The notes: generated from the letters alone by a model not told the origin. A DNA stretch of 64,000 nt from Microtetraspora sp. NBRC 13810 (GCF_030268685.1 NZ_BSRQ01000009.1:1-64000), one strand, 5' to 3'. Positions 43,784 to 52,559 are shown, counted from the first letter of the stretch. Made by a program: numbers and translations.

Positions 43784-44289
43784 GGGCCCTCCCCCGCGTA
43801 GCGCTCGCCGAGCGACTCGGCGGCGATCTTCTCCTGGAGTTTCATGATGCCGTGCAGCAGCGCCTCCGGCCGGGGCGGGCAGCCGGGGACGTAGACGTCG
43901 ACCGGGATGATCTGGTCGACGCCCTTGGTGACGGCGTAGGAGTCCCAGTAGGGGCCGCCGGAGTTGGAGCAGGCGCCGAAGGAGATGACGTACTTCGGGT
44001 CGGGCATCTGCTCGTAGAGGCGCTTGACGGCGGGGGCCATCTTGTCGGTGACCGTGCCGGAGACGATCATCAGGTCGGCCTGGCGGGGCCCGTTGGCGAA
44101 CGGGATCACCCCGAACCTGATGAAGTCGTGGCGGCTCATCGAGGTGGCGATGAACTCGATCGCGCAGCACGCCAGCCCGAAGTTGAACACCCACAGGGAG
44201 TAACGCCGCCCCCAGTTGAGCACGAAACGCATGGGTTTGGGGGCGAGCCGGGAGACCGGCCCCACGGTGGGCATCGGGAGATCCGCCAT
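43780..44289 (-). CDS. nuoB: NADH-quinone oxidoreductase subunit B
   Basis: A 169-residue subunit carrying the terminal N2 4Fe-4S cluster next to quinone. The cluster ligands are visible in LACCAIEF (adjacent Cys pair), [13 protein letters not shown] and [11 protein letters not shown]. The ATG at 44289 is preferred because GGAG lies ten bases upstream; another ATG nine bases earlier is too close to that site. It lies 22 bases after nuoA and overlaps nuoC by 4 bases. Confidence 0.95.
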   Translation of the reverse strand: MADLPMPTVGPVSRLAPKPMRFVLNWGRRYSLWVFNFGLACCAIEFIATSMSRHDFIRFGVIPFANGPRQADLMIVSGTVTDKMAPAVKRLYEQMPDPKYVISFGACSNSGGPYWDSYAVTKGVDQIIPVDVYVPGCPPRPEALLHGIMKLQEKIAAESLGERYAGEGP

Positions 44290-44311
44290 GTCACGCATTC
44301 TCCATCGAGAC

Positions 44312-44683
44312 TCAGGTCCAGGCGAGCACGCGTTTGCGCCAGGCGTAGACGATGCCGAGGGCGATGAAGCCGAGGAAGAGGAACATCTCCACCAGGGTGG
44401 TCATCCCGAACCCGGGCGCCGCGTAGACCGTGGCCCAGGGGAAGAGGAAGACGGCGTCCACCGCGAACACGACATACAGGTAGGTGAACACGTAGTAGCG
44501 GACCTGGGACTGCGCCCAGCCTTCGCCGACCGGATCGACGCCGCACTCGTAGGTGAGCAGCTTGTCCGGGGTGAGCCGGGTGGGCCGCAGCATCCGGTTG
44601 AGGAACAGGGCGCCGGCGACCACCGCGACGCCGATCGCGAACAGCGCCACGACGAGTGCGTAGGAGCCGAAGTAGCCACCCAT
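44312..44683 (-). CDS. nuoA: NADH-quinone oxidoreductase subunit A
   Basis: A 123-residue three-helix subunit and first gene of the cluster. The conserved loop [16 protein letters not shown] (residues 41-56) contains the quinone-site Cys, followed by [23 protein letters not shown] and [20 protein letters not shown]. The operon promoter must lie in the 151-base divergent gap to the deacetylase at 44835. Confidence 0.95.
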   Translation of the reverse strand: MGGYFGSYALVVALFAIGVAVVAGALFLNRMLRPTRLTPDKLLTYECGVDPVGEGWAQSQVRYYVFTYLYVVFAVDAVFLFPWATVYAAPGFGMTTLVEMFLFLGFIALGIVYAWRKRVLAWT

Positions 44684-44834
44684 AGGGCGATCGTAACCCG
44701 CCGCCCGGCGGGCGGAAGGCCCAGCGGGGACACGGCCGGGCCGCGCGGAGGAACGCTAAAGCCACCACCAAAGCTGACTCAGTACACCCAAAAATCCCGA
44801 TAAGCGACAAGATTTCGCGTTTAGCCTGGCAGGC

Positions 44835-46337
44835 ATGCGCAATCTGCGATCAGCAGGAGGAATCGCGCTACTAGCCGCCATCTCCCTCACCGGCGGATGC
44901 GGCCTTATCGCCTCTTCCCCGGACGAATCCCCCATCCCCGCAGACCCGACCATGCTGGCCTTCGTGGACCCCTCCACCATCGCCGGACTGAGCACGCGGA
45001 CCATCACCGGCACCCGCGACCAGCACGTGCACATCTCCTACCCGGTGCTGCCGAACGCCCCCGGCCTCACCGACAAGCTGCGCGCCGAGGTGACGGCCGA
45101 ACTGCGCGCCTTCGACCTCGCCGCCCCCAGACCCGCCCCCGCCACCCCCGACGAACCGCACACCGCCAAACCCCCCGAGCTGAACGTCGACTGGCAGCTC
45201 ACCGCCTACTCCCCCCAGGTGATCGGGGTACGGCTGCGCACCGGCCGGTTCACCGGGGGCGTCTGGCACGACTCCCTGTGCACGATCTGGTACGACAGGG
45301 CCACCGGCCGGGCCGTCGACTCCCCCGGACTGCTGAAGGAGGGCGCGCTGGCCGCGGTCGCCGCCAGGGTCAAGCGCGAACTGGCCCGCGACGGGCCGGA
45401 CGTGCGCCCCGGCCGGGTCCGGCCCGACACCGGCACCTTCGACTCCATGGACTTCAACCGGCGCGGCGACCTGGTCGTGGAGTTCGACGACGAGCAGGTG
45501 GCGGCGCGCTATCTCGGCCGGGTGGCGGTCGCCGTGCCGAACCGGGAGGCGGCCACGCTGCTGTCCGGGGTCGGCGCGCTGGCGCGGGCGGCGGCGCAGA
45601 GCATCCCGCCCGGCAAGCCTCCCCCCTCGGCGGCCTTCGACCGGCGCTACCCGCAGGCCCGCAGCAGCCGGGCGGGCACCGTGGACTGCGCCGTGGCCAA
45701 ATGCGTGGCGCTGACCTTCGACGACGGCCCCGGGCGCTACACGTCCCGGCTGCTGTCGATCCTCACCGAGCACGGGGCCAGGGCGACCTTCTTCATGGTC
45801 GGCAGCAACGTCGTCGCCCAGCCGGCCCTGCTGCGCCGGATACGGGACGAGGGCAGCCTGATCGCCGACCACTCCTGGTCGCACCGGAACCTCGCGCCGC
45901 TGTCCAGCGCCAGGGTCGGCGACCAGCTCAGCCGTACGCAGGACGCGGTCGCCGAGGCCGTCGGGCAGACCCCCACGCTGATGCGCGCGCCGTACGGGTC
46001 GCTCAGCCCGACCGTGGTGCAGGTCGCGCGGCAGCTCGGCCTGTCGATCGTGATGTGGAACGTCGACACGCGCGACGGACCGGACGAGACCGCGGACGAC
46101 GTGGCGGCGCGGGCCATCGGCGGCGCGCGGCGCGGCGCCATCATCGGCATGCACGACGTCTATTCCGCCACGATCGACGCCATCCCCCGGATCCTCACCA
46201 CCCTCACCCAGGAGGGATACGTTTTTGTCACCGTTCCGGAGTTGTTCCCCGGCGACCACATGGAACCTGGACATATTTACGTTTCCGGGGAGACGACACC
46301 GGCGAACGCCACATCCCCCCCTCCTTCATCGCCGTGA
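44835..46337 (+). CDS. Polysaccharide deacetylase lipoprotein with N-terminal RsiV-like region
   Basis: A 500-residue secreted lipoprotein (lipobox LTGGC, Cys 22). Residues 45-270 form an extracellular region resembling the DUF3298/RsiV-type domain. Residues 285-480 form the NodB homology domain: VALTFDDGPG (Asp-Asp metal/acid pair), HSWSHRNL (His-x3-His zinc ligands), LMRAPYGS, IVMWNVDTRD and IIGMHDVYS (the catalytic His). It should deacetylate peptidoglycan or another cell-surface GlcNAc polymer. The ATG start is divergent from nuoA. The tail is Thr/Pro-rich. Confidence 0.9.
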   Translation: MRNLRSAGGIALLAAISLTGGCGLIASSPDESPIPADPTMLAFVDPSTIAGLSTRTITGTRDQHVHISYPVLPNAPGLTDKLRAEVTAELRAFDLAAPRPAPATPDEPHTAKPPELNVDWQLTAYSPQVIGVRLRTGRFTGGVWHDSLCTIWYDRATGRAVDSPGLLKEGALAAVAARVKRELARDGPDVRPGRVRPDTGTFDSMDFNRRGDLVVEFDDEQVAARYLGRVAVAVPNREAATLLSGVGALARAAAQSIPPGKPPPSAAFDRRYPQARSSRAGTVDCAVAKCVALTFDDGPGRYTSRLLSILTEHGARATFFMVGSNVVAQPALLRRIRDEGSLIADHSWSHRNLAPLSSARVGDQLSRTQDAVAEAVGQTPTLMRAPYGSLSPTVVQVARQLGLSIVMWNVDTRDGPDETADDVAARAIGGARRGAIIGMHDVYSATIDAIPRILTTLTQEGYVFVTVPELFPGDHMEPGHIYVSGETTPANATSPPPSSP

Positions 46338-46357
46338 GGGACATATAGTTGGTCCTT

Positions 46358-46447
46358 GTGACCCGTACCGTCCTCTTCGCTCGCCTGCACGTGGACCTGT
46401 GCCGGCTCGCGGCGGGGCTGTGTCGCGCGAACCGATTCCGGTCGTGA
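46358..46447 (+). CDS. Actinobacterial cysteine leader peptide
   Basis: A 29-residue peptide, MTRTVLFARLHVDLCRLAAG then LCRANRFRS and TGA. The core LHVDLCRLxxxLC is the hallmark of the short leader peptides that cause cysteine-responsive attenuation of sulfur genes in actinobacteria; two Cys codons (15 and 22) sit where ribosome stalling would sense Cys-tRNA. It starts 20 bases after the deacetylase gene. The next gene on the strand is korA, 277 bases away, so it may make the Fe-S enzyme KorAB respond to cysteine supply. The GTG has no obvious ribosome site and could be leaderless. Confidence 0.8.
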   Translation: MTRTVLFARLHVDLCRLAAGLCRANRFRS

Positions 46448-46724
46448 CCACTGCCGCCCGGCGGCGCGCGACATTCAGCATCACGACGGCCCGAGCTCTG
46501 TCCTGCGCGACCCCCGCCGGACTCCATCATGGCCGCAGCCGCGCGGATCTCCCCGCGCGGACCGACGATCACCCTTATCACCCCGCGAGGACCCGCGACA
46601 CGTCGCGCGCCTCTGCACAGTGGAAGAACGCGAATCATGCCCGCGTCGCCCCAAGGGATCTAGCATGGAAGTGAGAGACATGTCACGAGTTACGGCGCCT
46701 TCCCGCGTCGAGGAGGACTGAGCT
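46448..46724 (+). promoter_or_regulatory. korAB leader region
   Basis: The 277-base gap between the leader peptide and korA contains a strong self-complementary stem, CCGCGCGG at 46540-46547 and again at 46554-46561, with a six-base loop. A TAGCAT at about 46660 could be a -10 element for a second promoter. An excellent GAGGAGG site at 46710-46716 serves korA. The stem could be part of an attenuator, but no classical terminator with T-tract is seen. Confidence 0.4.
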
Positions 46725-48572
46725 GTGACCAAACAGGTTCAGCAACTCGACCGCGTCATCATCCGTTTCGCCGGCGACTCCGGCGATGGCATGCAGTTGA
46801 CCGGTGACCGCTTCACCGCGGAGACCGCCGAGTTCGGCAACGACCTGTCCACGCTTCCCAACTTCCCGGCGGAGATCCGCGCCCCCGCAGGCACCCTGCC
46901 GGGCGTGTCCAGCTTCCAGCTGCACTTCGCCGACCACGACATCCTCACCCCGGGCGACGCGCCCAACGTGCTGGTCGCGATGAACCCCGCGGCGCTGAAG
47001 GCCAACCTCGGCGACCTGCCCAGGGGCGCGGACGTGATCGCCAACACCGACGAGTTCACCAAGCGCAACCTGGCGAAGGTCGGCTACGCGGCCAACCCGC
47101 TGGAGGACGACTCGCTCGCGGAGTGGCGGGTGCACGCGGTGCCGCTCACCACGCTGACGGTCAAGGCGCTCGAAGGCTTCGACATCTCCAAGAAGGACGC
47201 GGAGCGGGCGAAGAACATGTTCGCCCTCGGCCTGCTGTCCTGGCTCTACCACCGGCCGACCGACGCGACGATCAAGTTCCTTGAGGGCAAGTTCGCCAAG
47301 AAGCCGGACATCGCGAAGGCCAACGTCGCGGCCTTCCAGGCAGGCTGGAACTACGGCGAGACCACCGAGTCGTTCTCGGTCTCCTACGAGATCAAGCCGG
47401 CCAAGCTGGCGGCGGGCGTCTACCGGAACATCTCCGGCAACCAGGCCCTGGCGTACGGGCTGATCGCGGCCTCGGTGCAGGCCAGGCTGCCGCTCTTCCT
47501 CGGGTCCTACCCGATCACCCCGGCCAGCGACATCCTGCACGAGCTTTCGCGGCACAAGCGGTTCGGCATCCGCACCTTCCAGGCGGAGGACGAGATCGCG
47601 GGCGTGGGCGCGGCGCTCGGCGCGGCCTTCGGCGGGGCGCTCGGCGTCACCACGACGAGCGGTCCCGGCGTCGCGCTGAAGGCCGAGACGGTGGGTCTCG
47701 CGGTCACCACCGAGCTGCCGCTGATCGTGGTCGACGTGCAGCGCGCCGGCCCGTCGACCGGCATGCCGACCAAGACCGAGCAGACCGACCTGCTGATGGC
47801 GATGTTCGGCCGCAACGGCGAGTCGCCGGTGCCGGTCATCGCGCCGTCCACGCCGAGCGACTGCTTCCACGCCGCGATCGAGGCGGCCAGGATCGCGGTG
47901 AAGTACCGTACGCCGGTGATGCTGCTGTCGGACGGCTACCTGGCCAACGGCTCGGAGCCCTGGCGGGTGCCCGAGGTCTCCGAACTGCCGGATATCTCGG
48001 TGGACTTCGCGACCGCGCCCAACGGCGACGACGGCGAGACCTACCTCCCCTTCAAGCGCGACCCCGGCACCCTCGCCCGCCCCTGGGCGGTGCCCGGCAC
48101 GCCCGGCCTGGAGCACCGGATCGGCGGCATCGAGAAGGCCGACGGCACCGGCAACATCTCCTACGACCCGGACAACCACGACCGCATGGTCCGGCTCCGC
48201 CAGGCCAAGATCGACGGCATCGACGTGCCCGACCTGGCCGTGGAGGACCCGGACGGCGACGCCCGGGTGCTCGTGCTCGGCTGGGGCTCCACCTACGGCC
48301 CGATCGCCGCCGCGGCCCGCCGGGTGCGCAAGGCGGGCGGCAAGGTCGCGCAGGCCCACCTGCGCCACCTCAACCCGCTGCCCGCCAACACCGGCGAGGT
48401 GCTGCGCTCCTACGACAAGGTGCTGCTCCCCGAGATCAACCTCGGCCAGCTCGCGTTGCTGCTGCGCGCCCGCTTCCTGGTCGACATCATCAGCTACAAC
48501 CGCGTGCGCGGCCTGCCGTTCAAGGCGGAGGAACTGGCCGGCGTGATCCAGGACGTGATCGACAGTGAGTGA
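46725..48572 (+). CDS. korA: 2-oxoglutarate:ferredoxin oxidoreductase, gamma-alpha fusion subunit
   Basis: A 615-residue fused subunit. Residues 5-190 are the gamma domain (IRFAGDSGDGMQLTGDRF) that binds CoA. Residues 220-450 are the alpha pyrimidine-binding domain with YPITPASDILHEL and TTSGPGVALK. Residues about 500-615 form the C-terminal domain (VLGWGSTYGPIAAA). With KorB it converts 2-oxoglutarate and CoA to succinyl-CoA and CO2, reducing ferredoxin, in an alternative TCA step common in actinobacteria. The GTG has GAGGAGG upstream, and the gene overlaps korB by 8 bases. A cysteine leader peptide lies upstream, and the neighbouring nuo set may receive its electrons. Confidence 0.95.
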   Translation: MTKQVQQLDRVIIRFAGDSGDGMQLTGDRFTAETAEFGNDLSTLPNFPAEIRAPAGTLPGVSSFQLHFADHDILTPGDAPNVLVAMNPAALKANLGDLPRGADVIANTDEFTKRNLAKVGYAANPLEDDSLAEWRVHAVPLTTLTVKALEGFDISKKDAERAKNMFALGLLSWLYHRPTDATIKFLEGKFAKKPDIAKANVAAFQAGWNYGETTESFSVSYEIKPAKLAAGVYRNISGNQALAYGLIAASVQARLPLFLGSYPITPASDILHELSRHKRFGIRTFQAEDEIAGVGAALGAAFGGALGVTTTSGPGVALKAETVGLAVTTELPLIVVDVQRAGPSTGMPTKTEQTDLLMAMFGRNGESPVPVIAPSTPSDCFHAAIEAARIAVKYRTPVMLLSDGYLANGSEPWRVPEVSELPDISVDFATAPNGDDGETYLPFKRDPGTLARPWAVPGTPGLEHRIGGIEKADGTGNISYDPDNHDRMVRLRQAKIDGIDVPDLAVEDPDGDARVLVLGWGSTYGPIAAAARRVRKAGGKVAQAHLRHLNPLPANTGEVLRSYDKVLLPEINLGQLALLLRARFLVDIISYNRVRGLPFKAEELAGVIQDVIDSE

Positions 48573-49608
48573 CATCCTGAACGGCAGGGGCCTCAGCCTG
48601 GTCCCGAAGACCGACGTCAAGCAGTCCATGAAGGAGTTCAAGACCGACCAGGAGGTCCGCTGGTGCCCGGGGTGCGGTGACTACGCCATCCTGGCCGCCG
48701 TGCAGAGCTTCGTGCCCGACCTCGGCCTGCGCCGGGAGAACATGGTCTTCGTCTCCGGGATCGGCTGCTCCTCGCGGTTCCCGTACTACATGAACACCTA
48801 CGGGTTCCACTCGATCCACGGCCGCGCCCCGGCGATCGCCACCGGGCTGGCCGCGTCCAGGCCCGACCTGAGCGTGTGGGTGATCACCGGTGACGGCGAC
48901 GCGCTGTCCATCGGCGGCAACCACCTGATCCACGCGCTGCGCCGTAACGTCAACCTCAACATCCTGCTGTTCAACAACCGGATCTACGGGCTGACCAAGG
49001 GCCAGTACTCGCCGACCAGCGAAGTCGGCAAGATCACCAAGTCGACGCCGATGGGCTCGCTGGACAAGCCGTTCAACCCGATCTCGCTGGCGATCGGCGC
49101 GGAGGCGTCGTTCGTCGCCCGCACGATCGACTCCGACCGCAAGCACCTGCAGTCGGTGCTGCGCGAGGCCGCCGAGCACAAGGGCACGTCGCTGGTGGAG
49201 ATCTACCAGAACTGCAACATCTTCAACGACGACGCCTTCGAGCAGCTGAAGAACCCCGAGGTCCGGGACGACATCACGCTGCGCCTGGAGCACGGCCGGC
49301 CGATCGTGTCCGCCAGCAAGGCCGTACGGCAGGGCCCGCGTGGCCTTGAGGTGGTGGACCGGGCGTCGGTGCGCGAGGAGGAGATCCTCGTGCACGACAC
49401 GCACAACCCGGACCCGTCGCTGGCCTTCGCGCTGTCCCGGCTGGACGAGCCCGCCTTCCAGCACGTCCCGATCGGCGTCTTCCGTAACGTGGACCGCCCG
49501 TCCTACGACGAGCGGATGGCCGAGCAGCTCGACCAGGCCGTGGCCGACCGCGGCCAGGGCGACCTGCACGACCTGCTGCACGGCGGCGACACCTGGCGGA
49601 TCAACTAG
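48565..49608 (+). CDS. korB: 2-oxoglutarate:ferredoxin oxidoreductase, beta subunit
   Basis: A 347-residue subunit binding thiamine diphosphate and a 4Fe-4S cluster. Likely cluster ligands are C34 and C37 (WCPGCGDY), C68 (SGIGCSS) and C217 (IYQNCN). The ThDP/Mg motif is GDGDALSIGGNH (109-120) with the later NNRIYGLTKGQYSPTS. It starts at a GTG inside the korA end (8-base overlap). No extra ferredoxin domain is fused, so it reduces a separate ferredoxin. The 3' end is followed by GC-rich inverted sequence (about 49650-49675, GGCCGGGC/GCCCGGCC) that may terminate transcription. Confidence 0.95.
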   Translation: MSDILNGRGLSLVPKTDVKQSMKEFKTDQEVRWCPGCGDYAILAAVQSFVPDLGLRRENMVFVSGIGCSSRFPYYMNTYGFHSIHGRAPAIATGLAASRPDLSVWVITGDGDALSIGGNHLIHALRRNVNLNILLFNNRIYGLTKGQYSPTSEVGKITKSTPMGSLDKPFNPISLAIGAEASFVARTIDSDRKHLQSVLREAAEHKGTSLVEIYQNCNIFNDDAFEQLKNPEVRDDITLRLEHGRPIVSASKAVRQGPRGLEVVDRASVREEEILVHDTHNPDPSLAFALSRLDEPAFQHVPIGVFRNVDRPSYDERMAEQLDQAVADRGQGDLHDLLHGGDTWRIN

Positions 49609-49677
49609 CGCGTTCGTGCGGCCGTCCTGGTGCGGCCCGCGCGTTCGTGAGGCGGCCGGGCGTCGGCCCGGCCGCCC

Positions 49678-49803
49678 TCAGCCGATCCGCCCGCGGATCC
49701 AGCGGAGCACGTCCGGCGCCGACGCCTCGGTGATCTCGTAGCGCCCGATGCCGCGATAGCGATACCGGCTCTGAAACGTGCGCCCCCTCCGGCCAGATCT
49801 CAT
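49678..49803 (-). CDS. Small basic protein candidate, 41 residues
   Basis: An ATG-to-TGA frame encodes a basic peptide whose C-terminal part, RYRYRGIGRYEITEASAPD then VLRWIRGRIG, has ordered amphipathic character unlike random high-GC frames. No ribosome site is visible, because the upstream bases are the antisense of the ribosome site for the epimerase gene. It could be a genuine small protein or the end of a decayed gene. I do not recognise a family. Confidence 0.35.
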   Translation of the reverse strand: MRSGRRGRTFQSRYRYRGIGRYEITEASAPDVLRWIRGRIG

Positions 49804-49820
49804 GACAGGAGGCGACGCCC

Positions 49821-50720
49821 ATGTCAGCACGAGCTCTGGTCACCGGAGCAACAGGGTTCATCGGAGCCCACCTGGTCAGGCGGCTCGGCCTGCTGGGCGC
49901 GGAGGTCCACGCGGTCAGCCGCCGCCCGCGGACGCCGGACGGCGACGAGATCTGGCACATCGCCGACCTCGGCGACATCGCCTCGACCGCCCGGCTGCTC
50001 CGCGCCACCCGCCCGGATGTCGTCTACCACCTGGCGAGCGAGGTCACCGGCGCCAGGGACGTGCGCGTGGTGCTGCCCACGATGCGCGGCAACCTGATGA
50101 GCGTCGTCAACCTGCTGACCGCCGTGACCGAGACGCCGGGGACCAGGCTGGTGCTGGCCGGCTCGATCGAGGAGCCCAAACCCGGCGACGGCCAGACCTC
50201 GCCGTCCTCGCCGTACGCGGTGGCCAAGTGGGCCGCCACCGGCTACGCGTCCTTCTTCCACCGCCTGTACGGCACGCCGGTCACCGTGCTGCGGGTCGCC
50301 ATGGTCTACGGCCCGGGGCAACCCGCCGTCGGCAGGCTCGTGCCGTACGTCATCCGCTGCCTGCTGCGCGGCGAGGAGCCGAGCCTGTCCGGCGGCGACC
50401 GGCTGCTCGACTGGGTCTACGTGGACGACGTCGTGGACGCGTTCGTCGCCGCGGGCGAGAACGCCGCCGCCTGCGGCCGGGTCCTGGACATCGCCTCCGG
50501 GACCCGGGTGTCGATCAGGGACACCGTCGAGCTGCTTCTCGGCATCGTCGGCGGCGAGGCCCGCCCCCGTTACGGGGCGGTCGCCGACCGGCCGCTGGAC
50601 GCGCCGCAGATCGCCGACCCGGCCGCGGCGGCCGAGGTCCTCGGCTGGCGTCCGGCCACCGAGCTGGCGGACGGCCTGCGCCGCACGGTGGACTGGTACG
50701 CCGGACCGGACGGCGGATAG
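49821..50720 (+). CDS. NAD-dependent epimerase/dehydratase (extended SDR)
   Basis: A 299-residue nucleotide-sugar-type short-chain dehydrogenase. The Rossmann motif GATGFIG lies at residues 9-15; the catalytic residues are Ser 115 (AGSIEE), Tyr 132 and Lys 136 (YAVAK). MVYGPGQ, LLDWVYVDDVVDA and WRPATELADGLRRTVDWY are typical of sugar epimerases or dehydratases. GGAGGCG precedes the ATG. The last 36 bases are part of a 48-base tandem duplication that carries TAG in copy one and CAG in copy two. The substrate is unknown; the exopolysaccharide locus 3 kb downstream could be its partner. Confidence 0.88.
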   Translation: MSARALVTGATGFIGAHLVRRLGLLGAEVHAVSRRPRTPDGDEIWHIADLGDIASTARLLRATRPDVVYHLASEVTGARDVRVVLPTMRGNLMSVVNLLTAVTETPGTRLVLAGSIEEPKPGDGQTSPSSPYAVAKWAATGYASFFHRLYGTPVTVLRVAMVYGPGQPAVGRLVPYVIRCLLRGEEPSLSGGDRLLDWVYVDDVVDAFVAAGENAAACGRVLDIASGTRVSIRDTVELLLGIVGGEARPRYGAVADRPLDAPQIADPAAAAEVLGWRPATELADGLRRTVDWYAGPDGG

Positions 50721-50774
50721 CCGGGCGTCCGTACGGTGGACTGGTACGCCGGACCGGACGGCGGACAGCCGGGC
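50682..50774. repeat. 48-bp tandem duplication at the end of the epimerase gene
   Basis: Copy one is at 50682-50726 and copy two at 50730-50774, with 43 of 45 bases identical and a 48-base period (16 codons, in frame). Both encode RTVDWYAGPDGG. In copy one the next codon is TAG and in copy two CAG, so the stop arose or was lost after duplication. Confidence 0.9.
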
Positions 50775-50778
50775 GGGG

Positions 50779-51162
50779 TCAGGCGCCCAGGATGTCCCGG
50801 GCGGCCTGTTCGACGCGGTCGAGGACGGCGGAGGCGTCCGGCGGCTCGGGCAGGTCGGCGGTGTCGTCCAGGGCCTGGCCCACGATGGCCCCGGCCTGCA
50901 GCTCGGCGTCCCGCTGGGCGGCCTGGAGCACCGCCGTGACGTCGCGGGAGAGGGTCTCCCGGTCGCGCCGCATGGCCCGGGGGTCCAGGACGAGCCCGGT
51001 GACGGTCCCGTGGCCCCGGCAGGTGGCGCTGATCAGGCCGTCGGCGCTGGCGGCCTCGCCGGTGACCTCCTCGACCCGCTCCCGCGCCTCCTGGAGCGTG
51101 CGCAGAGAGCGCTGCGCCTGGTCCATCATGCCGCGCAACTGGTCGAGGTCGGGTGCGGCCAT
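50779..51162 (-). CDS. YbaB/EbfC family DNA-binding-like protein
   Basis: A 127-residue small helical protein. The pattern LDQLRGMMDQAQRSLRTLQEARERVEEVTGEAASADGLISATCRGHG matches YbaB/EbfC nucleoid-associated proteins in the actinobacterial subgroup that accompanies type VII secretion effectors. TGGAG lies six bases before the ATG. It is divergent from the EspC-like gene at 51302, as in many such modules. Its likely role is a small chromatin- or chaperone-like partner; DNA binding is not shown here. Confidence 0.82.
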   Translation of the reverse strand: MAAPDLDQLRGMMDQAQRSLRTLQEARERVEEVTGEAASADGLISATCRGHGTVTGLVLDPRAMRRDRETLSRDVTAVLQAAQRDAELQAGAIVGQALDDTADLPEPPDASAVLDRVEQAARDILGA

Positions 51163-51301
51163 GGGCGCTCCAGTGATACGGGGGACGAGGCGGCCAGTGT
51201 AGACCGGGGTTGTAAACGAGCCTTTAATCATTCGGACAATCACCATCAGACCCCTTGGAACCCTCTGGATTCCGGCGACGATCACGTTAAGGTTCGCCGG
51301 T

Positions 51302-51628
51302 ATGAGCGCTGAACTCGATGTGAACATGGCGGAGACGGGACTCGCCCGGCGGCGGATGGAGGAACACGGCGCGGACTACGCCGTGGCCGCCCAGGGGGTC
51401 ACCGCCTACGGGATCGGCGGCCCCCTGTGGGGCGACGTCTCGCTGATCCCCGACTGCGCCACCCTGCTCAGCCAGTGCGGCACACGCCTTCAGGAGGTGC
51501 ACGAGCACCTCGGCCGCACGATGGCCGACACCGGTGCACGGCTCGGCGCCTCGACGGCCGGGATCGGGCAGGCGGAGGCCGCGGCCGACACCGTCACCCT
51601 CGGCCTGAACGGGCGGGTGGCGCCGTGA
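51302..51628 (+). CDS. EspC/WXG-like small type VII secretion-associated protein
   Basis: A 108-residue mostly helical protein. Residues 5-35 and 50-105 form two helices around a Gly-rich turn (YGIGGPLWGDV), with Gly-Pro-Leu-Trp-Gly near the WXG-like bend. Size, helical hairpin and partner match the EspC/WXG superfamily proteins encoded just before type VII effectors. Its stop overlaps the effector GTG by 4 bases. It probably pairs with the N-terminus of the downstream protein for export. Confidence 0.65.
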   Translation: MSAELDVNMAETGLARRRMEEHGADYAVAAQGVTAYGIGGPLWGDVSLIPDCATLLSQCGTRLQEVHEHLGRTMADTGARLGASTAGIGQAEAAADTVTLGLNGRVAP

Positions 51629-52530
51629 CCCTGCCCCCCGACGCCGCCCAGGGCATCCAGTTCCTCGGATTCAGCCCTGCCGCCCTCCCCGACACCGACG
51701 GGATGGACCTGCAGACCGCGGTGCTCCGGCAGGCCGCCGGTGCCACCGGCGTGACCTCCGCCCAGGCCACCGCCACGATGACGGACGCCGGGCAGTCCTA
51801 CCAGGGGCCCTCCGCCCCGGCCAGGGACGCCCACGTGCGGGCCGGCGACGAGCACGCCCGCCGGGCCGCCGAGCTGACCGGCGCCGCCTCCGCCTCGACC
51901 CAGGGGCTGTCCGACGTTCTCACCTACACCGGGCTGGCCGTGGGCGTGCTCGGCACCGTGACCGCCGTCAAGGTCGCCCGCACCCTGCTGGCCGGCGGGC
52001 CCCTCGGAGCCGCCGGGGCGACGGCGGAGATGGCGGCGGGCCGCCGGCAGGGAGCCCTCATGTTCGGCGCGGTGCGGGAGGGCACCGGGGGCGCGCTGGC
52101 GAACGCCATCAGGAGAAAGGTCCTCGGCCCCCTCGACGACCTGCTCGCCTCGCTGAGGCGGGGACCGGGCGCCCCGGCGCCCAGCTTCGCCGGACCGGTG
52201 GGCGGCGGCAGGGCGCCGCTTCCCACCCGCCGAGCCACCGGGGCTCCGGCGGAGGGCGTTCAGCCCCGGGGGGGTCAGAAACTCGACATGGGGTTGAGAT
52301 GGAGGAAGCCCCCCGATCCCGCCCCGCGCTACACCCAGCAGGCGATGGACAATCTCCGGAAGACGCGGGAAGAGCTGCGAGAGGTCCAGGACAAGCAGAG
52401 GCGGGCGGAGGAGGCCGGTCAAAGCGAAGTCGTGGATCACTACAAGCAGCAGGCGAGCGATCTGAACGAGACGGCCAAGATCCACAAGAACACGCTGGAG
52501 ACGTGGCTGGGGAGGCGGTTGAACGGCTGA
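51625..52530 (+). CDS. Candidate type VII-secreted effector with coiled-coil C-terminus
   Basis: A 301-residue protein. Residues 1-105 are helical and Ala/Gly-rich, like the targeting regions of actinobacterial type VII substrates. Residues 105-130 are hydrophobic (LTYTGLAVGVLGTVTAVKVA). A Pro/Gly/Arg-rich linker (180-235) leads to a highly charged helical C-terminus (MDNLRKTREELREVQDKQRR, then the LNETAKIHKN segment). The order export module, linker, variable C-terminal domain is that of polymorphic toxins, but I recognise no toxin fold or catalytic motif. It overlaps the EspC-like gene by 4 bases. Confidence 0.55.
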   Translation: MTLPPDAAQGIQFLGFSPAALPDTDGMDLQTAVLRQAAGATGVTSAQATATMTDAGQSYQGPSAPARDAHVRAGDEHARRAAELTGAASASTQGLSDVLTYTGLAVGVLGTVTAVKVARTLLAGGPLGAAGATAEMAAGRRQGALMFGAVREGTGGALANAIRRKVLGPLDDLLASLRRGPGAPAPSFAGPVGGGRAPLPTRRATGAPAEGVQPRGGQKLDMGLRWRKPPDPAPRYTQQAMDNLRKTREELREVQDKQRRAEEAGQSEVVDHYKQQASDLNETAKIHKNTLETWLGRRLNG

Positions 52531-52559
52531 CTGTCGGAGCCGTCTGGCAGGTTGTGGGC

